A stretch of 64,000 bases of DNA. Origin: Myxococcales bacterium (GTDB lineage: Bacteria > Myxococcota > Myxococcia > Myxococcales > Myxococcaceae). Positions 34,798-46,307 of this stretch are shown here, piece after piece. The notes beneath the pieces are model-generated. The model was not told the origin of the DNA, searched no databases, and saw nothing but the letters and a program-made list of their open reading frames with translations. Both the position numbers and the translations under genes were made by a program. How positions within the stretch are numbered: position 1 is the first letter of the stretch; each line of letters starts with the position of its first letter. The stretch spans positions 1 through 64,000 of the forward strand of contig JAUXRI010000315.1 of assembly GCA_030681895.1 (NCBI GenBank), read 5' to 3'.

Positions 34798-34848
34798 GGT
34801 GGACGGAGCGGCTGTACCCTATTTCTCTCTCTGGAGGACCCCGAGCGC

Positions 34849-35664
34849 ATGAACCCCTCGACGATGTTGATTACCGGCGCGAGCGACGGCATCGGGCTCC
34901 AGACGGCGATGCAGTTGGGGCAACACGGTGGCCGGGTGCTGGTGCACGCGCGAAGCGAGGCGAAGGCGCGCGACGTGGTGAAGCGGCTCGACGCGCACGG
35001 CGTGAAAGAGGCCGTGCCGGTGTGGGGTGACCTGAGCGTGATGGCGCAGGTGAGGGCGCTCGCCGCGCAGGTGAAGGCGCACACCAGCGTGCTCGACGTG
35101 CTGGTGAACAACGCCGGCGTGTTCATGACCGAGGAGCAGAAGAGCGCCGATGGCTTCGAGCTGACGTTCGCGGTGAACCACTTCGCGCCGTTCCTGTTGA
35201 CGCACGACCTGTTGCCGCTGCTCGAGGCAGCGCCGGCAGCGCGCATCGTCAACGTGTCGTCCATCGCGCACGCGCGGGGCCAGGTGACGGTGGAGGACCT
35301 GCCGGTGCCGAAGCGCTTCGATGGGTATGGCGTGTACGGCGCGTCCAAGCTGCTCAACGTGCTCTTCACGCATGAGCTGGCGCGGCGGCTGACGGCGGCG
35401 AAGCGCAAGAGCGTGACGTTCGCGCTCCACCCGGGCGTCATCACCACCAAGCTGCTGAAGACGGGCTTCGGCATGGCCGGCGCGAGCGTCGAGTCGGGAG
35501 CGCGGACCAGCGTGTTCTGCGCGACGTCGAAGAGCGTGGGCGTGTCGGGCTCGTACTATTCCGACGCGAGGGAAGTGCCGTGCTCGCCGCACGCGAACGA
35601 CCCGGCGCTCGAGAAGGCCGTGTACGAGAAGAGCTGTGCGTTGCTCGACTGCGCGCCGATCTGA
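34849..35664 (+). CDS. Short-chain dehydrogenase/reductase
   Basis: 271 residues, with a strong GGAGG 13 bases upstream of ATG 34849. Rossmann motif TGASDGIG (residues 9-16), NNAG, the active-site Ser in IVNVSSIAH and YGVYGASK supply the Ser-Tyr-Lys triad. The middle is similar to retinol dehydrogenase-like SDRs that use NADP(H). Substrate not inferable. Stand-alone gene. Confidence 0.9.
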   Translation: MNPSTMLITGASDGIGLQTAMQLGQHGGRVLVHARSEAKARDVVKRLDAHGVKEAVPVWGDLSVMAQVRALAAQVKAHTSVLDVLVNNAGVFMTEEQKSADGFELTFAVNHFAPFLLTHDLLPLLEAAPAARIVNVSSIAHARGQVTVEDLPVPKRFDGYGVYGASKLLNVLFTHELARRLTAAKRKSVTFALHPGVITTKLLKTGFGMAGASVESGARTSVFCATSKSVGVSGSYYSDAREVPCSPHANDPALEKAVYEKSCALLDCAPI

Positions 35665-35789
35665 CGGTCGGTGGGAAGGGCCTTGTACCGAGGGGTTTCA
35701 CCGACGGCCGGCCCGACACATTTCGGTGGAACCGCGGGGGTTGTCGTCGGCGTTCCGATGTTCATGATTGCTTCGGTCAGCAAGGCGCA

Positions 35790-36092
35790 ATGACCAGGAC
35801 GACAAGCCTGCTCGTGCTTGTGTTCGCGGCAGCGTGCCAACCACACGCCGCAAGAGTGCCCGTCGAGCCTCCTCTGGTGATTTACAGCTCCGACGCCGGC
35901 TGCTCGTTTGTTGGCGAGCGAAGCTCGGCCGGGTGTCACGTCACCGTTTGCATAGCGGTCAAGCAGGCTTCTGACGTGTTGATGTCGACGGACTCTTACC
36001 TTCGTGAACGGCTCGTTTCGTGCCCCGAGAGAGAGAACGCGTGCGGACGGAGCATCGGTTGCGATTGCTCCCACGGGCCCCCGCGGCCATGA
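35790..36092 (+). CDS. Small Cys-containing lipoprotein
   Basis: 100 residues, preceded by AAGG. Signal peptide MTRTTSLLVLVFAAAC with the lipobox at AAC. The mature part has several Cys (GCSF, GCHVTVC, SCPE, ACGR, GCDC). No family. Its stop overlaps the start of the next small lipoprotein gene (ATGA). Confidence 0.55.
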   Translation: MTRTTSLLVLVFAAACQPHAARVPVEPPLVIYSSDAGCSFVGERSSAGCHVTVCIAVKQASDVLMSTDSYLRERLVSCPERENACGRSIGCDCSHGPPRP

Positions 36093-36499
36093 GGACGGCG
36101 TTGCCCTCGCTGTTGATCCTGGTGCTCGGCACTGCCTGTGCGCCTGTCACGCGAGCAAGCGCAGAACCAGTCCTTGCCAAGCGCCTTGTTGGGCCGGCTC
36201 CACAGTGGATTGATCCGCTCTCAGATCCGTTCGCCGAACGGCGTGACGTCGCCAGCCGACCTTCGGTCGTGGTCGGCGGCATCGGGACGGATTGCAACGC
36301 GGCGCTGTCTATCGGGCCTCGTGGCTGCTTCGTTGGCGGCAGTCGGCTCATCAGACGATCGCAGGCGCCAGATGATGCTGGCTTCAGACCAACCGACCCT
36401 GACGCTGCCTTCGAATACTGGCTGGCGTGCGGCGAAGACAGTCAGCCGTGTGGCACAGCTCCCGCGTTGAAGTGCATCTGCGCGCCGGTGGAGCGATGA
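36089..36499 (+). CDS. Small lipoprotein, coupled to neighbours
   Basis: 136 residues from ATG 36089, coupled by ATGA to the upstream gene. Signal peptide MRTALPSLLILVLGTAC. The mature chain has TDCNAALS, RGCFVGG and a C-terminal CGEDSQPCGTAPALKCICAP cluster. It ends in ATGA with the next gene. Unknown function. Confidence 0.55.
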   Translation: MRTALPSLLILVLGTACAPVTRASAEPVLAKRLVGPAPQWIDPLSDPFAERRDVASRPSVVVGGIGTDCNAALSIGPRGCFVGGSRLIRRSQAPDDAGFRPTDPDAAFEYWLACGEDSQPCGTAPALKCICAPVER

Positions 36500-36798
36500 A
36501 CTTCACTGCGCCGCCGAGCCTCCTCGACCAGATGAAACCGTGTGGACGCAAGTTGCATGACGAACACGGATGCCCGCACGATGCGCTCATGAGCGCCAGT
36601 GGTGGGGAGCACCTGGAGGATGACGTGACGCTGCCTGAGCACACAGAGGTCCAGGCGCTGACTGCTGATGAGGCCGTGCACCTCGACGAGGCCACTGCGG
36701 CCGAACTCGCTGACGCCATGAAGGAGGCCGACAGCGAGGAGGGAGTACCAGCTGAAGAGGTGTTCGCAGCGCTGCCTCCCTGGAACCGCACTGCGTGA
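36496..36798 (+). CDS. Small acidic protein, third gene of the coupled set
   Basis: 100 residues, no signal peptide, Cys/His at the N-terminus (KPCGRKLHDEHGCPHDAL) and an acidic helical C-terminus (ELADAMKEADSEEGVPAEEV) that recalls the tail of antitoxin-type proteins. That resemblance is only by eye and no toxin gene follows. Coupled by ATGA to the preceding lipoprotein gene. Its cytoplasmic location is inferred from the lack of a signal. Confidence 0.5.
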   Translation: MNFTAPPSLLDQMKPCGRKLHDEHGCPHDALMSASGGEHLEDDVTLPEHTEVQALTADEAVHLDEATAAELADAMKEADSEEGVPAEEVFAALPPWNRTA

Positions 36799-36910
36799 CG
36801 ATCTCTTCGCATCGGCGGTGGCCGACTGAGTTTGACTCGAAAAGTCGAGCACGGCCGACGCAGGAAGGCATGTGCCCACTCTCTGCTGGCCTTGTTCCGA
36901 GGAGCGAGCC

Positions 36911-37462
36911 TTGAAACGCGCCGCGGTCCTGACCGACGTCCTGTCGTCCTCGGAGAGTTGGCAATTCGGCATTCCTCCCGAGCGGCCGTTGCTTGCGTAC
37001 CTTGCAGGGCTCAGCCAGAGCGAACTCGCAACGTGTCTTCGAACAACTCTGGCGGTGACTATTGACCGGCTCGAGCCAATCGACGGTTCCACCGAGATTC
37101 GGTCGTGTGCAGCTGGAACTTCGTCCTTCACGTCGCAGCCCGAGTCGATCTGGGAATTCCCGGGCGGCGATTGTCTACTTGAGGCCTTCGAGGCGGCGCG
37201 CGGAAGCGACAAGTTCTTCAAGAACTCGATCAAGAGTCTGACGTGGGCGCTCGAAGCCATGCAGCTCGCCGTCGGGGCTGTCGTCGAACGGGAGGACCAG
37301 AAGAGAAGTCCCGCCCAGTGGCAAGCACTGCGCGAGGCGGTGGCCAGCGAAGAGCCAGCTGCGGTCCTCAAACAGCAATCCCCCGAGCAGCGCGACGCGC
37401 GCGCCCGAAGCCGCCGGAAGACATGGGTTGCCGTACTCGAAATGCTCGCTCGCGACACTTGA
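36911..37462 (+). CDS. Hypothetical protein
   Basis: 183 residues from TTG 36911, preceded by GAGGAGCGAG. A GTG at 36872 would lengthen it by 13 residues without a ribosome site. No signal peptide. Mostly helical, with a C-terminal basic stretch (QQSPEQRDARARSRRKTW). I recognise no family. Confidence 0.55.
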   Translation: MKRAAVLTDVLSSSESWQFGIPPERPLLAYLAGLSQSELATCLRTTLAVTIDRLEPIDGSTEIRSCAAGTSSFTSQPESIWEFPGGDCLLEAFEAARGSDKFFKNSIKSLTWALEAMQLAVGAVVEREDQKRSPAQWQALREAVASEEPAAVLKQQSPEQRDARARSRRKTWVAVLEMLARDT

Positions 37463-37571
37463 GAGACGTCTCCGTCACTCGACCTGGCGTCGGCTGCTGG
37501 CCGGGCTTTGCGCAGCCATCATCACGCCACACGCATTGACCGCCTGAGGCGATCAGCTACAGGGCCACCGC

Positions 37572-38681
37572 ATGGGACTTTCCATCGGAATCGTGGGCCT
37601 GCCGAACGTGGGCAAATCGACGCTCTTCAACGCCGTGTCGAACGCCGGAGCGCTCGCCGCCAACTACCCCTTCGCCACCATCGAGCCGAACGTCGGCGTG
37701 GTGCCGGTGCCTGACGAGCGCCTCGAGCAGCTCGCGGCGCTCGCGAAGCCCGAGAAGGTACTCCCCACCTCGCTCGAGTTCGTCGACATCGCCGGCCTCG
37801 TGCGCGGCGCCTCGAAGGGTGAAGGCCTGGGCAACCAGTTCCTCGCCAACATCCGCCAGGTCGACGCGGTGCTCTACGTGCTGCGTTGCTTCATCGACGA
37901 CAACGTCACCCACGTCGAAGGCAGCGTGAACCCGGGCCGCGACAAGGACACCGTCGACACCGAGCTGTGCCTGAAGGACCTCGAGACCATCGAGAAGCGC
38001 CGCGAGAAGACGCACCGCTCGTCGAAGTCGCCCGGGAAAGAAGGCGAGCTTGCGAAGATTGAGCTCGCGGTGCTCGACAAACTCAAGGTGAAGCTCGACG
38101 ACGCCGTGCCCGTGCGCGCGCACGGCCTGTCGGTCGAGGAGCTCGAGGTGGTGCGCGAGCTCTTCCTGCTGACGTCCAAGCCGGTGCTCTACATCGCCAA
38201 CGTCGCCGAGGCGCAGCTCGCCACCGCCGACAACGACCCCCTCGTGAAGCAGGTGAAGGAGATCGCCGCGAAAGAGGGCGCCGAAGTCGTCGTGCTCGCC
38301 GCCGCGCTCGAGGCCGAGATTCAGCAACTCCCCGAGGCCGAGCGCCCCGCGTTCCTCGAGGCTGCGGGCCTCACCGAGCCGGGCCTCAACAAGGTCGTCC
38401 GCGCTGGCTACAAGCTGCTCGGCCTGCAGACGTACTTCACCATCGGCCCCAAAGAAGTCCGCGCGTGGACGATTCACAAGGGGTGGAAGGCGCCCCAGGC
38501 GGCCGGCGTCATTCACACCGACTTCGAGAAGGGCTTCATCAAGGCCGAGGTCATCGGCTGGAAAGAACTCATCGCCTACGGCAGCGAAGCGGCGGCCCGC
38601 GAGAAGGGCATGCTCCGCATCGAAGGCAAGGAGTACGTCGTGCAGGACGGCGACTGCATGCACTTCCGCTTCAACGTCTGA
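37572..38681 (+). CDS. ychF: Redox-regulated ATPase YchF (Obg-like)
   Basis: 369 residues, the family's usual length. G1 GLPNVGKST near residues 9-17, the G3-type region [21 protein letters not shown], then a helical insertion and a C-terminal TGS domain ending [15 protein letters not shown]. YchF binds ribosomes, prefers ATP over GTP and links translation to oxidative stress. No ribosomal gene is next to it here. Confidence 0.95.
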   Translation: MGLSIGIVGLPNVGKSTLFNAVSNAGALAANYPFATIEPNVGVVPVPDERLEQLAALAKPEKVLPTSLEFVDIAGLVRGASKGEGLGNQFLANIRQVDAVLYVLRCFIDDNVTHVEGSVNPGRDKDTVDTELCLKDLETIEKRREKTHRSSKSPGKEGELAKIELAVLDKLKVKLDDAVPVRAHGLSVEELEVVRELFLLTSKPVLYIANVAEAQLATADNDPLVKQVKEIAAKEGAEVVVLAAALEAEIQQLPEAERPAFLEAAGLTEPGLNKVVRAGYKLLGLQTYFTIGPKEVRAWTIHKGWKAPQAAGVIHTDFEKGFIKAEVIGWKELIAYGSEAAAREKGMLRIEGKEYVVQDGDCMHFRFNV

Positions 38682-38707
38682 CAGGATTGAGGGCGGGGTC
38701 CTCCGTC

Positions 38708-39721
38708 ATGCCGCTCAAGCTCACCTTCACCTCTCGCGCGCACCTCTGGGCTGAGGTGGTGATGTCTCGCGGCGAGCGCGTCTTCGTCGCGAGTGAAGAG
38801 ACGATGGCGGTGGGTTCTCAGGTGGGCCTCTCGGTCGAGGCGCCCGAGCTGCCGATGGCCATCACCTGTGTGGTGACGGTTCAGGCGATGCGGCCCGCGA
38901 TGGTCGGCTTTCGTGGTGGCTACTGGGTGAAGGTCGACGAGGCCACGGTCGCGCGGCTGCAGTCGCTCATCGGCGCCAACTCGAAGGACTCCGAGCAGCA
39001 GCGCGTGGCGGGACGAACCGAGCCCCGCGTCGACTGTGACTTCCCCGCGCGCATCACCTCGCCGCAGGTGGTGGGAGACTGCGCCGTGAAGTCCATCTCG
39101 CCGCACGGACTGACGGTGCGCGCGCCCTTCACGACGAGCCCCGGCAAAGTCATCGGCCTCACCGTCACGCTCCCTGATGGAGACGCTGTTCTTTCAGGCA
39201 CGGTGATGTGGGTTCGCGCCGAGCTGCAACTGTGCGGCCTGCGCCTCATCGGCCTCGACTCGATGACCGAGGTGCGGCTCGAGAAGACGGTGAATGGGCT
39301 GACGGCGTCGAAGGCCGAGGCGGCTCCGCAGACGGGCTTCACCATCGTGGTCGCCGATGACGACCCGTCGATTCTCGACTTCATGACGCGCGTCGCGACG
39401 AAGGCTGGGCACCGGGTGGTGCGCACGGACCGCGGCGACAAGGCGCTCGAGCTCGTACGACATGAGAAACCCCAGCTCGTGTTCCTCGACGTCCTCATGC
39501 CCGGGCTCGACGGCCTCGAGGTGGCCAAGGCGATTCGTGCCGATGCGACGTTGACCGGCATTCCCGTGGTGTTGCTCTCGGCCATGGGTGAAGCGCGGCT
39601 CGGTGAAGCGATGCGTAACGTCGGCGCCGCTGACTTCCTCACCAAGCCGATGAAGCTCGAGGCCGTGCGCGCGTTGCTGCAGCGATTGCTGGCCACGGCC
39701 GCACCGCGCAAGCAGGCCTGA
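38708..39721 (+). CDS. PilZ domain plus receiver domain protein
   Basis: 337 residues from ATG 38708. An N-terminal PilZ-like domain (about 1-90) is followed by a second PilZ with the RxxxR motif at Arg103/Arg107, though the usual D/NxSxxG is SISPHG. A receiver domain (about 210-330) has the acidic pocket VADDDP, phosphoacceptor Asp261 and Lys313. PilZ domains bind cyclic-di-GMP, so this may join phosphorelay and second-messenger input. No cognate kinase is adjacent. The SISPHG change may weaken ligand binding. Confidence 0.85.
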   Translation: MPLKLTFTSRAHLWAEVVMSRGERVFVASEETMAVGSQVGLSVEAPELPMAITCVVTVQAMRPAMVGFRGGYWVKVDEATVARLQSLIGANSKDSEQQRVAGRTEPRVDCDFPARITSPQVVGDCAVKSISPHGLTVRAPFTTSPGKVIGLTVTLPDGDAVLSGTVMWVRAELQLCGLRLIGLDSMTEVRLEKTVNGLTASKAEAAPQTGFTIVVADDDPSILDFMTRVATKAGHRVVRTDRGDKALELVRHEKPQLVFLDVLMPGLDGLEVAKAIRADATLTGIPVVLLSAMGEARLGEAMRNVGAADFLTKPMKLEAVRALLQRLLATAAPRKQA

Positions 39722-39750
39722 AGCCGCGCGACGTCTGATACGTGGCCGTC

Positions 39751-41154
39751 ATGGCGAGCGTGCACGACCTCTTCGACGTCAGCGTTCTCTTCGAAGACCC
39801 AGGCATGGCCGAGCGGGCCTTCCGTGGCGTCTTCAAGGCCGCTCCCGTCGATGCGCCGGTGACGTTCGGCGAGTTGGTCGTGCTGTCGGGCATCTCGGCC
39901 CAGTCTCTTCCGGCGGCGGACCTCGACCTGCGTCACGAGCCCGGCCTGTCGCTCGGCGCTGCGTCAGTCGGGCTGAAGCTCGGCATGGTGGATGCGTTCA
40001 CCTCGCGCACCGTGCGGGGCCCGCAAGACCAGCTCGCCTCGCCCAACGGCCGCATGCGTGAGGCCTCGCGATTGGTGCTCGCGCTGCTCGACCACGGTGG
40101 CCACGCGGTGGTGCTGCACAAGGCGGTCGGGCTGGTGCGGTCGGCGCGCAGTTTCAGGAACCTGCTCGGAGACCCGAACGACCCGCTGACACGCCCTTTC
40201 GCGGCCTGGCTCGACTTGATCGCGACGACCGAGAACGACGCCTTCGTCTGTCGCAGCTTCGGCATGCCGCACTCCTTCGGGCGCCCCAACGTCACGGCGC
40301 AGGCCACCGCGCCGGCGACCGATGTCTTCACCCTCGAGCGCACGATGCAGGCGGTGCAGTTCGTCGCCGGGCGCCTCGCGGCGGACCCGTCGATCGACGT
40401 GCCGCCGGCACACTTCGACGTTCCGGTGCGGTATCGGCTGGGCGCGCGCGCGCCGGTCGCACCGACGGCGCACGAGACGGTGTTCCGGTGGAACGCGCGA
40501 CTCGACGACGATGGGCTGATGCTGGCGCTGACGTGCCCCGAGCTGGCGTCACGGCACCCGGCCCGCCTGTTCGACGAAGCTCCCGAGCGCGTGCCGTTCG
40601 ACGTGTACCAGCGGCTCATGGAGGAGCTGGTGACCCGACGCTTCGCAGGCGACGGCTTTCGAGACCTCGACGGCGCCGTGTACGAGGCGGGCAACGGGCT
40701 GCCGATGGTGGGGCTCCAGGTCTTCTCGCGTGACGACGGCGTGTTTCTGGTGGCGACCCAGGGGGTGGGCCGGCAGCGCGCGCTCTCGGGCACGGCGCAA
40801 CAGGCCACCGAGCACGCCGAGTTCTTCGTGGTGACGCGCTCCGATGCGGCGCCGGTGCGCAACGCGCTGCTCGGGTTGGCCGCGCTGGCGCTCACCACGA
40901 CCGCGCCTGGCGGGCTGAAGGACTACGACGGCTTCCCGCCCAGCCCCAATGGTCCCGGAGGCTCCGGGCTCGTCGTCATGCCGATGAATGACTTGCCCGT
41001 CGGCGGCCAGCGCCCGTTGGCGTTCCGCATGTTCGTGCCGGTGACAGCCGACGAGTACGCCGTTTTTCGCGGTCTCGACTTCGAAGGGCGCAAGGCGTGG
41101 TGCGCGCAGCACGTCGCGTCGTGGAGTCTCGCTGCGGACCGCTGGCGCGCGTAG
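39751..41154 (+). CDS. Hypothetical protein, possible DUF4261/SUFU-like regions
   Basis: 467 residues from ATG 39751, a GTG three codons upstream being possible. The N-terminal third is reminiscent of DUF4261 (MAERAFRGVFKAAPVDAPVTFGELVV). The C-terminus, with FRMFVPVTADEYAVFRGLDFEGR, is weakly similar to suppressor-of-fused-like domains, which occur in bacterial toxin-immunity contexts. Both are readings by eye. No signal peptide. Downstream of the PilZ-receiver gene on the same strand. Confidence 0.55.
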   Translation: MASVHDLFDVSVLFEDPGMAERAFRGVFKAAPVDAPVTFGELVVLSGISAQSLPAADLDLRHEPGLSLGAASVGLKLGMVDAFTSRTVRGPQDQLASPNGRMREASRLVLALLDHGGHAVVLHKAVGLVRSARSFRNLLGDPNDPLTRPFAAWLDLIATTENDAFVCRSFGMPHSFGRPNVTAQATAPATDVFTLERTMQAVQFVAGRLAADPSIDVPPAHFDVPVRYRLGARAPVAPTAHETVFRWNARLDDDGLMLALTCPELASRHPARLFDEAPERVPFDVYQRLMEELVTRRFAGDGFRDLDGAVYEAGNGLPMVGLQVFSRDDGVFLVATQGVGRQRALSGTAQQATEHAEFFVVTRSDAAPVRNALLGLAALALTTTAPGGLKDYDGFPPSPNGPGGSGLVVMPMNDLPVGGQRPLAFRMFVPVTADEYAVFRGLDFEGRKAWCAQHVASWSLAADRWRA

Positions 41155-41228
41155 GCATGCCCGGCGATGTGCTCGGCACGCGAGGCGCGTCCTCCTCTGC
41201 GCCGGTGCAATCGTGCTAGCCGTTCCTG

Positions 41229-42461
41229 ATGCGTCGTCTTCTGATGTTGGTGGCTGCAGCATTCATCGCGTGTGGCCCGGTGCCGGTGAGCGGTGATGCC
41301 GGGCTCGACGACGACGCTGGCGACGCGGGGCTCCTCCTCGACGCGGGCAGCAGTGACGCCGGTGGCTCGATGGACGCGGGGACCCAGGACGCTGGAGTCC
41401 TCGACGCGGGCCTCGCGATGGATGCAGGGACTCGAGACGCGGGGCTCCTCGATGCAGGCAGCTTGATGGACGCGGGGAACCCAGACGCCGGCCCGTTCGA
41501 TGCGGGCGCCTCGGACTCGGGGGTTTCCGACGCGGGGAGCACCGACTCCGGCACCAGCGACGCAGGCGGCGCGCTTCCCGACGCCGGGCGCGATTCCGGA
41601 ACTCCAGCCGTCGATGCCGGCTCCATCTGCGGCCGTTGCACCGCGTACGGCCCGGTGAGGAGTCTCGGGCAGGTCGGCATCACCGAACTCTCGGGCCTCG
41701 CCGCCAGTCAGAAGAACCCGGGCATTCTCTACGCGCACGACGACTCCGGTGGCCCTGCGTCCCTCACCATCATGAGCACGCTCGGCGCGACCGTCGGCCA
41801 GCTCGTCGTGATGGGCTCGATGAACGTCGACTGGGAGGACCTGGCGCTCGGTCCGTGCCCCACCGGCAGCTGTCTCTACATCGGCGAGATTGGCGACAAC
41901 GGCGCCTCGGGAGCCACGCCCACCGTCGTCTACCGCGTGACCGAGCCCACCATCGCTGCGGGCACCATGCCGGGCATGCTCACCGCGACGGCCGAGCGCC
42001 TCGAGCTGCAGTATCCGAACAACGCGCACTTCGACGCCGAGACGCTGTTGGTGCACCCGACGACAGGTGACGTGTACATCGTCTCGAAGCACACCTTCGG
42101 AACGAAGAGCTCCGCGTACAAAGCGACGGCGCCGTTGTCGTCGACCAGCCTGAACGTGATGACGCGCGTCGCGATGCTGGCGGTGCCCGATGGCCTCGAC
42201 CTGCCGCTGACCGGCGGAGACATCGACCCGTGTGGGAACACGTTGCTCCTGCGCAGCTACAGCACGCTGTATCAATTCGTGCTGCCAGCCAACGCGACCT
42301 CGTTCGACGCCATCTTCACCGCGCCGTTCACGCGCGTGCCGGTCTCACCGTTCCCTGGCGGAGAAGCGCAAGGAGAAGCGGTGTGCTGGAGGCCCGGCGG
42401 CGGGTACTACACGGCGAGCGAAGGGCAGGCGCAGCAGCTGCACTTCGTCGGGTGCCTGTAG
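41229..42461 (+). CDS. Lipoprotein with Asp-Ala-Gly linker and beta-propeller-like domain
   Basis: 410 residues. The signal peptide ends at IAC (Cys15). Residues 23-131 are a low-complexity D-A-G/D-S-G linker. The C-terminal 270 residues form a repeated-strand domain with ELSGLAASQKNPGILYAHDDSGG and YIGEIGDNG, similar to secreted propellers of unknown function. A Cys pair (CGRC) precedes it and a Cys lies near the end. Likely surface-exposed binding protein. Confidence 0.78.
   Translation: MRRLLMLVAAAFIACGPVPVSGDAGLDDDAGDAGLLLDAGSSDAGGSMDAGTQDAGVLDAGLAMDAGTRDAGLLDAGSLMDAGNPDAGPFDAGASDSGVSDAGSTDSGTSDAGGALPDAGRDSGTPAVDAGSICGRCTAYGPVRSLGQVGITELSGLAASQKNPGILYAHDDSGGPASLTIMSTLGATVGQLVVMGSMNVDWEDLALGPCPTGSCLYIGEIGDNGASGATPTVVYRVTEPTIAAGTMPGMLTATAERLELQYPNNAHFDAETLLVHPTTGDVYIVSKHTFGTKSSAYKATAPLSSTSLNVMTRVAMLAVPDGLDLPLTGGDIDPCGNTLLLRSYSTLYQFVLPANATSFDAIFTAPFTRVPVSPFPGGEAQGEAVCWRPGGGYYTASEGQAQQLHFVGCL
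41295..41621 (+). repeat. Asp-Ala-Gly coding low-complexity tract
   Basis: Irregular repeats of gacgcggg-type codons encode about 20 DAG/DSG triplets. Such linkers are common in myxobacterial lipoproteins. Confidence 0.85.
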
Positions 42462-42518
42462 AACGAGGGCCGACCGACGCCATGACTTCAGAGGGGTCCG
42501 GGAGGTACGTTCGAAGCC

Positions 42519-43079
42519 ATGTCGACCGCACGAAGGCTCCATCACACACTCGCTGACTACGTGAGCATGGAGCGAGACAGCCCCATCAAGCACGAGTACT
42601 GCGATGGCGAGATCTACGCGATGGCCGGAGGTACTGCGGCTCATGGCGCTCTGGCCGCAGCGGTCATCTCGAGCTTTGGCGCTCAATTGCCAAAGGGCTG
42701 CCGGGCGCTGACTTCTGACGTGCGGGTTCGCATCGAAGGGAGCGACCTCAGCACCTATCCTGATGCACTCGTCATCTGCGGTGCCGCGTCATATGACGCG
42801 ACCGATACCCACGCAGTCACCAACCCTGTCGTCGTCGTCGAAGTCACGAGCCCCTCGAGCGAGGACTACGACCACGGCGAAAAACTGAGCCACTACAAGC
42901 AGCTTCCGTCGCTCAAGGCCGTCGTCATCGTGTCGCACCGGACCAGGCGAGTGACGGTGCATTCGCGCGGCACCTCCTGGGACACGCGAGAGTTCCGCGC
43001 AGGCGAGATCGCGGTCATCTCCGAGCCCGCGCTAAAGCTCGAGGTCGATCGGCTCTACGCGGTGCTCGAGGGGCTGTGA
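42519..43079 (+). CDS. Uma2-family (DUF820) restriction-endonuclease-like protein
   Basis: 186 residues. YVSMERDSPIKHEYCDGEIYAMAGG is the signature opening, followed by the PD-(D/E)xK-like set: Asp in YPDALVIC, Glu in VVVEVTSPSS and Lys in HGEKLSHYKQ. The Uma2 family is widespread in cyanobacteria and myxobacteria, usually linked to mobile or toxin-like contexts, but its function is unproven. Here it stands alone, convergent with the histidine kinase gene. Confidence 0.9.
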   Translation: MSTARRLHHTLADYVSMERDSPIKHEYCDGEIYAMAGGTAAHGALAAAVISSFGAQLPKGCRALTSDVRVRIEGSDLSTYPDALVICGAASYDATDTHAVTNPVVVVEVTSPSSEDYDHGEKLSHYKQLPSLKAVVIVSHRTRRVTVHSRGTSWDTREFRAGEIAVISEPALKLEVDRLYAVLEGL

Positions 43080-43127
43080 CGGAGAAGCTCGCGAGTCGAA
43101 CCGGCCGACGTCATCCGCTCCGCTTCA

Positions 43128-44752
43128 TCAGAACCGGTCTTCGTCCCTGGCGCCTGCGCGCTTCACCGCCGCGACCTCACGGCTGGGCAGCTCGGGGCGC
43201 AGCGGCAGGTCGATGACGATCTCCGTGCCCGCTCCCGGCTCGCTGTTCAACGTCACGGTGCCCTGATGGCCGCTCACGATGGCGGCGACGATGGCGAGGC
43301 CCATGCCGCTGCCTTCTCCGGGCGCGCGCGTCGTGAAGAAGGGCTCCAGCGCCTGCTTCTTCACCTCGGCCGTCATGCCCGGGCCGTCGTCCTTCACGAT
43401 CAACCGGAAGCGCGTCTCTGCGGCCTCGAGCTTCACCAGCACGTGGCCATGCGGGCCCACCGCACGGAGCGCGTTGTCGACGAGGTTCACCAGCACCTGC
43501 TCCAGCTGGCCCGCGCGCGCCGTGACGAGCGGCAGCGGCTCGAGCTGCGTGTCGACGCGGACGCCTGGACCTGTGCGGGGCTTCAGGAGCGCGAGCGTCT
43601 GGTTGACGGCGCGCGCCAGGTCGACCTGCTCCACGCCGCGCTGGGAGGTGGTCAGGCTCTGCAGGTCTCCGATGATCAACTTCGCGCGCCGCGCGCCCTC
43701 GTCGACGTCAGAGGTGAGCCGCACGAGGTCTTCGGCGACGAACTTGAGGTCCTTCCGCGGAGAGAGCTGGGTGAGCTGCGCCAGCTCGGCCGGGGAGCGT
43801 GGCCGGCCATCGGCGAGGTCGGTCGCCACCCGCACCAGGAAGTCACAGTACCGGCGAAGCGGCCCCATGTTGCCGGCGATGTAGCCGATGGGGTTGTTCA
43901 GCTCGTGCGCGATGCCCTTCACGAGCGTGGCGACCGACGCCATGCGCTCCGCGCGAATGAGATCGGCCTGGGCCGAGCGCAACGCCTCGAGGGTCCTCGA
44001 CAGGTCCTCCGAGCGAGCCCTGAGATCGGCGTTGAGCCGCCCGAGCGCCTCGGCCTCTTTGATCTGCGCCGCCATCGCGAGCCGCTCTCTCGCCGCCTCG
44101 GCCACCTTGATCTCCTCGTTCGAGACGCCCTCCATCAGCGCCCACACCTGCTCGGTGGTGTACGCGCCGAACGTCGCGAGCGCGCCGAAGACGACGAAGG
44201 CGGCAGCGACGCCCCCCGGGTCGATGCCTCCCCGCGCCATGAGAATGGCCTGCAGCACGGCCGACACCACGCCGATGACGATGACGTTGCGCGCGCGCAT
44301 CGTCAGCACCGACACCATCAACACCACCGCGAGAATGCCGACGCTGAAGCCAGCAGTCCCGGCAGGCGAGGGCGACAACGGCACGCCCTGGTACTGAATG
44401 AGGAAGATGGTGGGCAGGTCGAGCAGCACCAGGCCGAGCACCGAGTACTTGCGGGTGGTCGGTGAGAGGCGTGCCGCCGCCCAGAGCGCCAACGAGAGGC
44501 CGAGGTACACCGTCACCGGCACGAAGTTCGCGCGCAGGTCGGGTCGATCTCCGAAGACGCCAAAGACGGTGCAGACCGCCAGCCACCCGAGCACGGCCAT
44601 GGGCCTGACGGTGAGGGTGCGTTGAGCGCTGCGGGTCGCGTGCTCGGCGAGCACCCGCTGAAAAGGAACGCCACGGCGCGTGTTCATTCGGTCCTCGACA
44701 TCATCGAACGGGAACCGCGCAGGCGCCTCGAGAAAGGTCGGCACGCGGAACA

Positions 44753-44753
<1 letters not shown>
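43128..44753 (-). CDS. Sensor histidine kinase with multipass membrane domain
   Basis: 541 residues. About five to six membrane helices fill residues 50-200 (LGWLAVCTVFGVF; SVGILAVVLMVSVL). A coiled coil of about 70 residues precedes the phosphoacceptor His283 in GIAHELNNP. An HATPase domain (NLVDNAL, DDGPGM, GMGLAIVAAI) completes it. The ATG shares one base with the stop of the upstream regulator gene, so the two form a classical two-component pair. The signal sensed is unknown. Confidence 0.9.
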
Positions 44754-46128
<1,375 letters not shown>

Positions 46129-46307
46129 GTGCCGATGATGTCAGCACGCTTCGTGCCATGCGACGCCCCTGCGGAAACCGCCTCCCATGACGGGAAGTGA
46201 CGGAATCCGACGGCCGATGACGACGCGCGCCGGTGGAGCGTGTCCGATTGGTGTCGCAGCCTCACTCCCGCTTCCCTTTTCACCTCGCCGTCGCGTAGTG
46301 ACGGCGC

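Noticed and set aside
35667-35720. Weak inverted repeat after the SDR gene
   Set aside because: The stem is about 7 bp with a long loop and no T-run, so no terminator can be supported.
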